A DNA stretch of 64,000 nt from Cymodocea nodosa (lineage: Eukaryota > Streptophyta > Magnoliopsida > Alismatales > Cymodoceaceae). The notes below the pieces were generated by a model. It ran no database searches. It was given only the letters and a program-made list of their open reading frames with translations, and was not told the DNA's origin. The stretch is from the NCBI GenBank assembly GCA_036874045.1, contig CM072335.1, forward strand, positions 25,365,501-25,429,500, written 5' to 3'. Shown piece by piece: positions 55,101-64,000 of this stretch (positions within the stretch are counted from its first letter, which is position 1; the number at the start of each line of letters is the position of its first letter). The position numbers were made by a program, and so were the translations under genes.

Positions 55101-58100
55101 CCACAGTGAATTTAAAATAACATGTTGAATTCATTGGTTGAAATCAGAAACATCACTATTATTTTCATATGTTGCAAATTGCCCAATTCTTTTTCAATGC
55201 CAAGTTCAACTGAAGCACGAAAAGTTTCTTCATAGGTCCTGTGTGTATGTTGTCGTATGTAACTATAGTACAAGAATAGAGTTCCTTGCTTACACTTACT
55301 TTTCTACCGGTTGTTTGGTTGGACTGACCTCACATTGTGGTTTTCTCATCAATCATTTGGTCTTTCAAGGAAGAATCTTTCTACAGCACTTAGTTATTTT
55401 CTTACAGAGGAAAGAAGGGGATAACCTAATTATACTTTGACGATTAAGTTGGAATTACTATAGCATGAAAATGTATACCAATCAAATATATGTAACAAAT
55501 TCTTTGTATTCTATCATGTTTATTATGTAAATGAGTAAATGGATAACCATATATCTTTGGTCATTAGAGAAGTCTATATTATATGTTGTACTTGTCAGTC
55601 TAATCTAATCCATTTTATTCTACCCTAACATGGTATCAGGAGCTTAACTTTTTAACAAAAAAGGGAGGAGAGAAAACCATAGTCGCCGATTGATCCTCTC
55701 TTCTCCACCACTGATCGCCCCACCCCTCATCCACCACTTCCGCCGGGCTATAGGAGTGAGTGCCCAGCAACCACCTTCACTGCATCCCAGCCCCTTCAGG
55801 GCCTCCTTTTGCTGCTGCTGACTGCCTGATACATATCTGAAGCCATCACCCTCGCTGTCCCAGCAGTCTGCTGCCACCTCCAGGGCCTTTGGGGCCTGCT
55901 GCTGCCACCGCCGGTCATATTTGCTCCTGAAATTGCGTCTCCCCTAATGGTGTATGTGATTGATCCAGCATCCAGGTGACCATTACACCCTTTCCTGCTT
56001 GACTGCTACTGTTACAGCTGCCGTTTTCACCTCTTTATTGGTGTTTGCCTACTGAAAACATGCCAGAGTTGATAAGTAAATCATTCTCCTTGACCTGCTA
56101 AATTAGCTCCTGGGCTTGTCTAATGTGTTTGTTGAGTCCTCTTAGAAAGGATATCATGGCCACCTTTTCTTGGTACCTGTTGATGTTACCTTTTCTGAAT
56201 CCCTGCCACTCTTTACATCTTCTACAAGTGAGCCCTTTGTCACTATACCTCTTCCTACACTGATTGATGGTTCCCTTCTTGACAGAATCAGGGATTTCTT
56301 TACCAGTCCAATTGTTTCCTTGCTTATTACCCCTTGGAGGTTTGTACTTATCACCCATAGGGTGGCCTTGACCATTCACGCCTAACCAGTATTATCTCCA
56401 TTGTTACAGATCCAGTCCCATCTGATTTTCATTTGTGTATTGCCATAAGTGTCTTGTTACAATTCATCCTGTTTTTGGTTGTCTTTCATGAACACTTAAG
56501 TTCTATTTTTTCATCATTTTGTTTTGTCTATTGGATCTATTCATGAGAACTACTCAGGTTTTAAATATATTGTAAATCTATCATGAATGAGAAAATACTG
56601 GTGTTACGGTACCATAAAACTTGGGATCTTATCTTGTGTCCATACTGAAATGATTGGCTATTGATGGGTGCTCATCATCAACATAAGCTATATAGCTATT
56701 TACAGATATAAAGCATGTTTGCTTCTAAAAAGCTTCACTCAAACATATGAAATTGTTGTAGAAACTCTCCCATGTTGTTTGACTTCCATTAATGTGTGGT
56801 AACATGCCAGAACAAGTATTGATGGAGAAACCCACGGGCATATTGCTTTTGAACATGATTTGCAAATTTAATAAAGCAACATATTGTCTCAAGCAAAGTC
56901 CTTAGGTTTGATTTGGAAGATTCATCTTGTTTTATTAAAAATTCATTTTGGGTTTAGTGTCATCCTTAGTGTTTAGGTTAATGATATACTTCCCATAGAC
57001 AGTGACTCAACATACATTGTAGAGAAGAATTATGTGGAATGCCACGTTAGTGCAAAGAACTTGGAAAAACCAAGGTGCCTCTTGGGAACTGAATTTGCTT
57101 ACAACAAAGACAAGATGATGTTTTCTTGGTGGAAGTATGCACTTGACCTATTAAAGGAGGTATGCTTATGAGGTTGTAAACTTGGTTCTACACTAATTAA
57201 TCCTAATCTTGACCTTTGGGATAATACCTCTAATGTTCTTAAAGATGTATGATGGCACATGAGAATGATTGGTAGTTTTTGGAGCGATAAGTTGTGCTTG
57301 GACTGCCCCGAGATATTTTTTCCTACTATCTTTACATTGGTCAAGAACCAAACAGCAAAAGTGAGAGACATTGATGTCTTTAGTCATGATTCATGGTCTT
57401 GGGACCTTCAAAAAAAGAGCAATCAAGGACAAAAAAAGAAAAAAAGAAAAAAGGAAAAATAAAAAAGGACAGTGAATTGCCTGCACTGGCTAGACTTCTT
57501 CAGTTACCATCCCATAATGAGCATGGTAGATCAGTGACTAATTGCCTCATTTGGACCTTTGACGTGTCTGGTAATCTGTAATTTCAATGTTGCAAGCTGT
57601 TTTAGGGTCTTATCTGTACTTCTCACAATAGATGGAGACTGTATGAACTAGTATGGTCTACTAGGTCCCCATTGAAAGTGAAATTGAAGCATTTTATGTG
57701 GCTTTTAATGCAGAGGTAACTTATTACATAAGTTTATAGGCACAAATCATGAGGGATTAGGAAGTCTCTTGTGTCCTTTGCTAGGATTTTGGGGAGGATT
57801 GTGACAACTCATTTTTTATTTGCAAGGTTGGCAACCACATTTGGAATAATATGCTTTCATTGGTCATCAATAAAATACAGGCCTGTATAAAGTATAAGTG
57901 GTTATTCTAAGTCATGCCTAATTACATCATAAAACCTCAAACCTAAACCATAAGTAGTTATTCTACTAAGTTTACACATAAACTTACAGTTATTTACCGA
58001 AATGAAGTCACTACATGGGCTAGCTTATGTTGAAGGAATCCCAAAGATAGGTTACCTACATAATGGTATGTACAAGTGTTTTTAGATTCCAACTATTGTA

Positions 58101-61100
58101 GGAGATAAAGGTGGTGCAAAGTCATTTAGATATTACCTATATGTTGGAGGCAATTTAGTAAGAGTGCAAGAGACAAAATGTGATAACTAGGTTAAATGTA
58201 GAGGTAGAATATATGTTTATGGTTCAAAATGTGTGTCAAATAATTGGACTAATAATTTTCATCAAACATATAGATGTCAATGCACTTATGAGAACCATGT
58301 AGCTATCTTCATTGTCAATTATCCTACTCTCTGTAAGTGCACTTATGCTATCTTTATGGTTGATGATGGATGATTTCAAAATGTTGGTTCATGAAGTGTG
58401 GAAAATAGAGGTGGATGGCATGACTATTGCTGCTAGATGGTCTAATAAACTTAAACCAATGGCATCAAGAGCTCTGGAATGGAGCAAACAGAAAGATGTA
58501 AAGGCAATGAGAGACAAGAAGGATGTGTTAAAATTTATCATGTGTATTGATAAGGTAGAAGAATAAATCAAAGAATGTGTAAATATTATAAGGTTATTCT
58601 TAGAGAAAACTACACAACCTAGGTTTTTAGTATTAGATGTTAATATTAAGTTTAAAAAGAGAGACTAAGGTATATAAGAATTCAAGAATTAGGTGGTGGA
58701 ATCTAAAAAGGGGAAAAAATGATATTTAGAGATAACTTGTTAAAAGAAAGAATTCAGGAACTAGATGATGAAGTAAATAAATTTTGGAATAAAACAATAC
58801 TTCTATTAAAAGGATTGTAAGGAAATTTTAGGGGTTGGATGGCTCCTCCAAGTAAAAAAAGTTGGCGGTGAAATGAAGATGTACAAAAGCTAATAGAAGA
58901 AAAGGAAAAATGCTATAAAAATTATCATAAATTGAAACATGAGGAAACTTTAGAATAATATTAGCTAGCAAAAAGGAATACTAAGAAATTTGTTACAGAA
59001 ATTAAAAATCAAGGCTATAACGAATTTTATGATAGTTTGAACATAAAACAAGGGGAAATAGAATATATAAATTGGCTAACACTAAATAAAGGAAAATTAG
59101 AGATTTGAATCAAGCAAAGTGTATCAAGGATGAAGATGGTAGAGTTTTAGTAAAACAATGTGAAACAAAAAATAAATGATATGGCTATTTTAATGAACTT
59201 TTTGATGAATCTACCATAGAATACTCTTACATGTAAAATTTGGGTACAAAGGATATAAACTATAGTTACTGTAGAAGAATTAATAGTTTGAAGGTAAAAG
59301 AAGCTACTAAGAAAATGAGATGTGAAAAAGCTATTGGACCAAATAGTTTTCCTATCGAGGTGTGGAAGTGCATGGGTGAAATAGGGATTAAATGGTTAAC
59401 TAAGTCTTTTAATAAATTTTAAAGAGAAAAAAAAACCCAGTAAATAGATATAGAGCACTTTAATACCTATACTTAAGAATAAGAGGGATAGACAAAATTT
59501 TAATAATTATTGTGGTATTAATTTAATGAGTCATATTATGAAGATATGGAAAGGGTAATTGAACAAAGACTAGAGAATGTAATTAAAATTGAAGGAAATT
59601 AATTTAGGTTTATGACAGGAAGGTTAACAATGGAAGCTATTCATTTACTTGGAAAAACTAATAGACCCTGCTTGCGTCATTAGTGCCTTGTTCTTTAAAT
59701 AGTGGTGATGGAAACCAATGAAGATGGTCTTTGGATGCAAATTATGGCCAGTAGATACAGTGCAGCTGGACGGTACAGGGGCTCAGTGGTGTCTATGTCA
59801 TTCCACATCCCCTTTTGGAGCAGCATTATCGTCTTTGACTCATTAATGAAATCAATGTTGTTTTATTCTTTTAGAAGTGGACAGTGAATTCAATTCTGGT
59901 TTGACGGATTGCTAGGGCAAGGGTGCTTTGTGAGACTTATCTCAAGCTCTTTGCTGTAATAAAAAACCCTTCTGCCATAATCAACTTGTTATGGGAGAGT
60001 ACTCATGGAACAGCCAATTGGAACCTGCAGAATAGAAGGGCACTTAAGGATGATGAAATCCAGCAGCTAGTGATCATTCTTGTTTCCCATCCCCAATAGA
60101 TTGAGCTGAAGCTGGGCAACGATGGCCAACCACTCTGGACTGATTTGTCTTCAGGCTTTTTCTGCTGAAGTTGCTACTCTTCTATCTGTGGGATTTCTGA
60201 GCAGAGACGGGGCCCTACAAATTGGTTTTGAAAGTGGAACCCCCACTTAAAGTGAGGATTTTTATGTGGCTTCTTATGCACAGGATTGCTACTAAGTAGC
60301 TCAGAAGCAATAATTGATTTCATGAATTCATGTTGGTCAAGTGGAATAAGATCTGTAGCCAATGATATAGTGCAATAATTAGTGTGTTTAAATGGAGAAG
60401 ATGGTAGTTAATCTAATTGGTTCTGACGTGTCTAGTCACTTGATTCCTTCAATAGCTGACCAAAGGCTAACCAATGGTATTTAAAAGATAAACTCTAGAA
60501 TCAAGTTTATCTCTTTAATCGACCATAGCTATATAGGTTGAGCAAGCAAATTACAGTCCAAATCAATTTGGGCTTTCCTTTGGACTTAGCTGAAATAATC
60601 TGGCACGTATTTCTACCATCTGGATCCAATCTGCAATTAGATTCTAAATTGAAGTACATTCTTGGGCTATTAACTCCTAAATGACTATTTTTAAAAAAGG
60701 CAGACCAGTACATCAAACTCTCACTATTGTGGATTCTGGGGAGTATCTGTCCATGTGCAGCTCTATCTTGACAAACTGACTGTTTCTTAGGATTCAAACT
60801 TACCTCCTAGTTATAATTGAGAAACCTTACTGTTGTGTCAAGCTTCTTCCCTGAATGACTATTTTTTTCTCGATTTTTTGGTTTTTCATGTGATATCTCA
60901 TCTATTTTCAGTGATGCCTATTATTCTAATGGGAATCATCCTATTTTTACTTTCAAAAAAGCATGTGATGTTTTATGTATATTGAAATTCGCATGGTACA
61001 CAGAACAAAATTATTTACCGATGAACATAGAAATCTCCTAGATATAAAAACATTGGCAGCATGTAGAAACCAATTGTGATGTTTTTTCAATCTCTTAATC

Positions 61101-62300
61101 TCTATTTCAGAGTGTAGTGTATATTGCACATTGAGTCAATGACACTACTGCTGTCATCGCCATCATTGCATCGACTCTTACTATTTGCTGCCATAATTAC
61201 CCAACTGTTGCCAATGTCTGCTTTACATGGAGATATTGCAACTATCTTTTAGTTGTCACTGTCTGCACTTCCACTTGCAGGCTGCAATTTCCTTATGGAG
61301 CAAGCTTAGTCCTGGTTGCCATGGTGGTCACAATCTCCCCATGGTAGTCATTTCTGCTGCACTCATCATGACCAAAGTCACTGTTGCCATACCTTGCCAC
61401 CATTGGCCTGTTGCTGATATCATCATAATTACTTGTATCACAGGTTCAACACATATTCCGCTGTAATGTGATCTGCAATCTCAAAGTTTCAAATCTGTTT
61501 GTTGACTAGGGCACCAATTTCTATGTTCAAGTTTGTAGAGGCTCCTAGTTTCCTACAAGATTTGACCAACGACTTAGCACCACAGCTGCCATTGGATTGT
61601 CGAATCTGTACCATTAAATTGCATGTAACTCGAGTTGGGTTTGCAAGGGGCTAACATTTCCAATCTGCATATCTATCTATATTCAGATGGCATTTTATCT
61701 TTCACTTGTTGTTCAACTTCAACTTGAAATTTCTCCACTCAATGATGGCTTGGATGCTAGATGTCTGCCTTGATAATTTGTCATTTTTGTTGATTCCTTT
61801 TGTTCCTTGTCTAAAACAATGGACATTCAGTTAATAAAGATTCATAGTCTCTATAATATATCATATAGTTTTGCAAAATATGCATGTTAGGTATGCTCTG
61901 TTTGCTTGATGCCTTAAATTTTCTTACCAGGGAAGCATGGATGGCGGGTAGAAATGTCTCGTAAATCAGTCGGTGGTGGTGGTGGGCGAAGCCGTGCTCC
62001 ATATGGCAGTGAGAGATGTTATGATTGTGGTGCCATTGGACATTTTGCTCGTGAATGCCGCTCTAGAGGTTCAAGATATTCACATCGACGATCACCTAGT
62101 CCCCTCTATAGAAGATCAGATAGCCATAGGTACTTCTGAAATTTAAACAGATGGTTTCTAATTTTGTAACAGAAATTTTTTTAATGAGGAATTTAACTTT
62201 TTTTTGTTTGTATAAATTGAAGTAGACATAGTCTTTCAAGGAGTGGTCGTGATAGCAGTATATCTCCTCGACGTGATAGGCACAGGTCTTACAGAGAGAG
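52138..62300 (+). CDS. RSZ-type SR splicing factor (RRM, one CCHC knuckle, RS domain), 3' end outside window
   Basis: Visible coding exons: 52138-52226, 54098-54186, 61931-62129, 62226-62300. Phases join, giving 150 codons before a GTAATA donor; later exons lie beyond the window or were not found. Residues 4-60 are an RRM with RNP2 VYVGNL and RNP1-like GYAFVEFD, plus the SR-typical [11 protein letters not shown] short Gly-rich hinge (74-78) leads to a perfect CCHC zinc knuckle, [14 protein letters not shown] (89-102), then RS/RSPSP-rich text ([28 protein letters not shown]). This order defines the plant RSZ subfamily (RSZ21/22), related to animal SRSF7. These nuclear proteins bind pre-mRNA enhancers and recruit the U1 snRNP. 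The N terminus MWKVYVGNL differs from the usual MSRVYVGNL. Intron 2 is 7.7 kb and full of retroelements. Confidence 0.92.
52227..54097 (+). other. Intron 1 of the SR gene
   Basis: Donor AG|GTGTGA, acceptor CTCAG. It contains a GC-rich purine tract at 52440-52860 with low-complexity frames on the minus strand. Long introns interrupting the RRM are known in plant SR genes to carry alternative or poison exons, but I could not identify one here. Confidence 0.55.
55629..55900 (+). mobile_element. Copia-type LTR end and primer-binding site
   Basis: CTACCCTAACA is followed directly by TGGTATCAGGAGC, which differs by one inserted base from the initiator-Met tRNA primer-binding site (TGGTATCAGAGC) that follows the 5' LTR of plant Copia elements. 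A GC-rich Ser/Pro leader follows. The start of the LTR could not be placed. Orientation is plus, the same as the RT remnant at 57000-57275. Confidence 0.6.
56098..56379 (-). mobile_element. Possible Copia gag fragment, minus orientation
   Basis: A 93-codon minus-strand frame ends [20 protein letters not shown], which resembles the Copia gag signature (YxEQDRVxxFLRGLNxxF). An upstream CxxC pair also fits loosely. The orientation is opposite to the flanking plus-oriented Copia pieces, which implies a second element or an inversion. The evidence is thin. Confidence 0.35.
56980..57275 (+). mobile_element. Copia reverse transcriptase remnant
   Basis: In frame: [45 protein letters not shown], stop, [20 protein letters not shown]. 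This is the Copia RT segment after the YVDD motif (LGxLxYFLGIEVA, SQRKYxLDLLxExGMxGCKPxxTPMxPN). The YVDD itself is damaged and a stop interrupts the frame. It is inactive and lies in SR intron 2. Confidence 0.82.
57276..57760 (+). mobile_element. L1-type LINE ORF2 C-terminal (zf-RVT) fragment
   Basis: Reads [19 protein letters not shown], then NQTAKVRDI and WSWDL, and later [20 protein letters not shown] and HFMWLLMQR. This is the layout of the zinc-finger-like domain after the L1 reverse transcriptase in plants (FWxDxW, FPxIF, PLKVKxFxWLL). It starts exactly where the Copia remnant stops. Confidence 0.75.
58562..59650 (+). mobile_element. RTE-type LINE, linker to RT start, plus orientation
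   Basis: Co-linear with 47330-48380. The best frame reads [20 protein letters not shown] then [19 protein letters not shown], the conserved region just before the RT fingers (MKxGKAxGPDGIPIEVWKCLG). Near 59600 there is text matching QFGFMPGRST. Stops and frameshifts are frequent. It lies in SR intron 2. Confidence 0.8.
59690..60370 (+). mobile_element. L1-type LINE ORF2 C-terminal fragment
   Basis: Reads [20 protein letters not shown] then FWSSII, text matching the SxFW/IxFWxDxWxG region, [12 protein letters not shown] and [18 protein letters not shown], the same zf-RVT layout as at 57276-57760 but a separate copy. Frameshifts are present. Confidence 0.7.
60371..61930 (+). other. Last part of SR intron 2, unrecognised
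   Basis: No clear element. Minus-strand frame 60507-60797 and plus-strand frame 61227-61466 lack recognised motifs. The acceptor ACCAG precedes exon 3 at 61931. Confidence 0.45.
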
Positions 62301-62849
62301 GTAATATGGCCATTCTTTTTCATTCATTATTTTTTACCGAATAGTAGTATATTTCTTGTTGAGAAAACTGAGCTGTAGTACCATCTCCTGTTGTTTTTGG
62401 AAATATAATGAAATACAATCTTGGAAATACAGCATCCCACTTTTTTTTACTACCCAAAGCTTTGAAACATCAAAATTGAGAAATGTCCTTGGAAACTCCT
62501 ACAATTAGATGCTCCTAATGTGCCCGGATAAGAGGGAAGTTATGCATCAGCATGTAAGATCCAGATCTGTGTAATTTTTCCCAAAAGTGGAAGGGTTGAT
62601 TGTTGTGGATCTGTTCCTGCAGCAGTCATCCTGGAAACTCTATATAGGGTACTAGCACCAAGAATGGAAAGCTTAAAGAAGCATTTTTGGAATCTTCTAC
62701 GTTTGGTTATTGGCATCCCCTCTTTTACTCTCACTACATGCATGGTTTCCTAAGCCTATTATTTAGAGGGTTGAAATCACATCGGCTAGAGTTTTGGGAG
62801 TTGCATACCTCAGTAGCTTGTTTGCTTGAGTGAGGTTGCTCTCCTTTTA
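62301..62849 (+). other. Start of SR intron 4, unrecognised
   Basis: Follows the GTAATA donor of exon 4. No element or further exon is recognised here. Confidence 0.5.
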
Positions 62850-64000
62850 GTTAACTCTCGGAACTTTACCTTTTGGCCATCCAGGCCTGAGCTTTATCAC
62901 TATTCATTCTGGACACTGCCGGTGCACTTCCTCAGTGGAGAAAGGAGAGATAAGGGACTCACCCTTTACATCCGAAAGTCATGGCATATTCACTGGGTTC
63001 CAAGCAGGTTGTTATCCTCTATGCTTCTGAAATAACTTTTTATAAAAATCAGTCATGTTGTACGCCAACTCTGTTCCCCTCAAAGTACTGACATCCTATA
63101 GAGATACTGCACGGAGTGCTACTCTTCTTCTGAGGCTTGTGATTTATAAAAAATGCTGTGTTGCTGTCTCCTTGTGTCAGCCATGTTTCCTTTGATCTTT
63201 TCCTCCATGCCATCTCTTTCTCCCCGTAGATTCTCTTCCTAGCTCCTCTTTGGCTTCTAGATGCTGTTCTCTTTCTGAATCCAGCAGAGGTGTTATTTCC
63301 TGTCTAATGTCTAACTCCTTAATTGTATCCAACGGCTGTGATTTCTTTGCTGCCACAGATTGTTTCCTAGTCTTTCCATTTCATAGCCTCTTCATTAACC
63401 TTCTTCTTTAGCTTTACAGCCACATGCTTGACTTGGTTCCCAGGAATTCCAATCCCATGAAACCCCTGATCACCTTTCTAAACCTTGCTGTAAGAAGGGC
63501 ACAGTTACGGGAGGAGCAGCAACTGGTGATGGCAGGGCAGAGAACAAATGAAACCAGAATATCATTTTCTGTGGTGACGAAGGATACTCATCAACCACCG
63601 GCACTTCTTGGAGTCCCTATTAGTTGCCCAAACTCAACCTACCAACTTACCAAAACTCGTCATCCTGCAGCCAGAAATTCTCCATCTTGAAGAAACTGTG
63701 AAGGGGGATGGATTGGGCATTCAATAGAACCAGAATGTAATTGGAGAAAGCACAAGCCAAGCCTTGAACTAGCACCTGGGGGTAATGGGCTTCCCAATGT
63801 CCATCAATCAAGAATCTGTTGAGTTTAGAATGCACTGAATTCTTCCTGAAATTCGTCCAAGTATACTGAAAATTCCCAATAGGCAAACCGAGCAGTGTGC
63901 ATGCTTCAATCCAAGAAAAGAGTAAGTGCATGTCCTTTGTAAAATTGCTTCTTGTACTTTTCACTGGAGTATGAATCATGTTTAGATCCCAAAGACAACC
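62850..64000 (-). mobile_element. L1-type LINE ORF2, endonuclease to RT start, minus orientation, cut by window end
   Basis: From high to low coordinates, the minus strand reads FSWIEACTLLGLPIGNFQYT then WTNFRKN, SKLNRFLIDGHWEAHYPQ and FFKMENFWL (C-terminal half of the L1 endonuclease). It continues with TIKELDIRQEITPLLDSERE (linker) and then SPFSTEEVHRQ and MNSDKA (start of RT, before KAPGPDGF). Frames shift and stops occur, so it is a fossil. Its upstream part lies beyond the window. It sits in intron 4 of the SR gene, opposite to transcription. Confidence 0.85.

Noticed and set aside
1-64000. CRISPR arrays, bacterial operons, Shine-Dalgarno sites, replication origins
   Set aside because: The sequence is plant nuclear DNA with spliced genes; none of these occur.

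Overview
The window is nuclear DNA of a flowering plant. It has spliced genes with canonical plant introns, AT-rich intergenic DNA and many decayed plant transposons. The PPR gene and the first exon of the transporter gene are GC-rich at their 5' ends and become poorer in GC towards the 3' end. Such a gradient is typical of monocots. Two genes are 12 to 21 kb long because of transposon-filled introns, as in palms and other non-grass monocots. This lineage guess is an inference with low confidence.

Layout. (1) 1-310: GC-rich edge, possibly the 5' end of a gene lying to the left. (2) 1.47-2.91 kb: two divergently oriented MIR399 loci. Each has a near-perfect hairpin, a TATA box and upstream P1BS (PHR-binding) elements. 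(3) 6.1-7.9 kb, minus: intronless E-class PPR gene. (4) 12.1-33.4 kb, minus: 11-exon TPT/nucleotide-sugar-transporter-family gene (At1g06470-like), with a 13-nt micro-exon and a GC-AG intron. (5) 33.4-37.0 kb: divergent intergenic region with an E2F-type site. (6) 37.0-49.4 kb, plus: 8-exon gene for the third subunit of DNA polymerase delta (POLD3), ending in a PCNA-binding motif. (7) 52.1 kb to beyond the window, plus: RSZ-type SR splicing factor gene, with four coding exons visible and the 3' end outside.

Mobile DNA fills the introns. There are about ten fragments of one old RTE-type non-LTR family in both orientations. Three PIF/Harbinger-like elements carry TAA or TTA target duplications. 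One Au-like SINE has a perfect 17-bp target duplication. Also present are a decayed hAT BED-finger region, Copia remnants and three L1-type fragments. Insertions into one another give a relative order of events.

The protein genes have housekeeping roles: organelle RNA maturation, sugar or phosphate transport, DNA replication and splicing. They do not form a functional cluster. The clearest regulatory unit is the divergent MIR399 pair, whose architecture predicts phosphate-starvation control by PHR factors.
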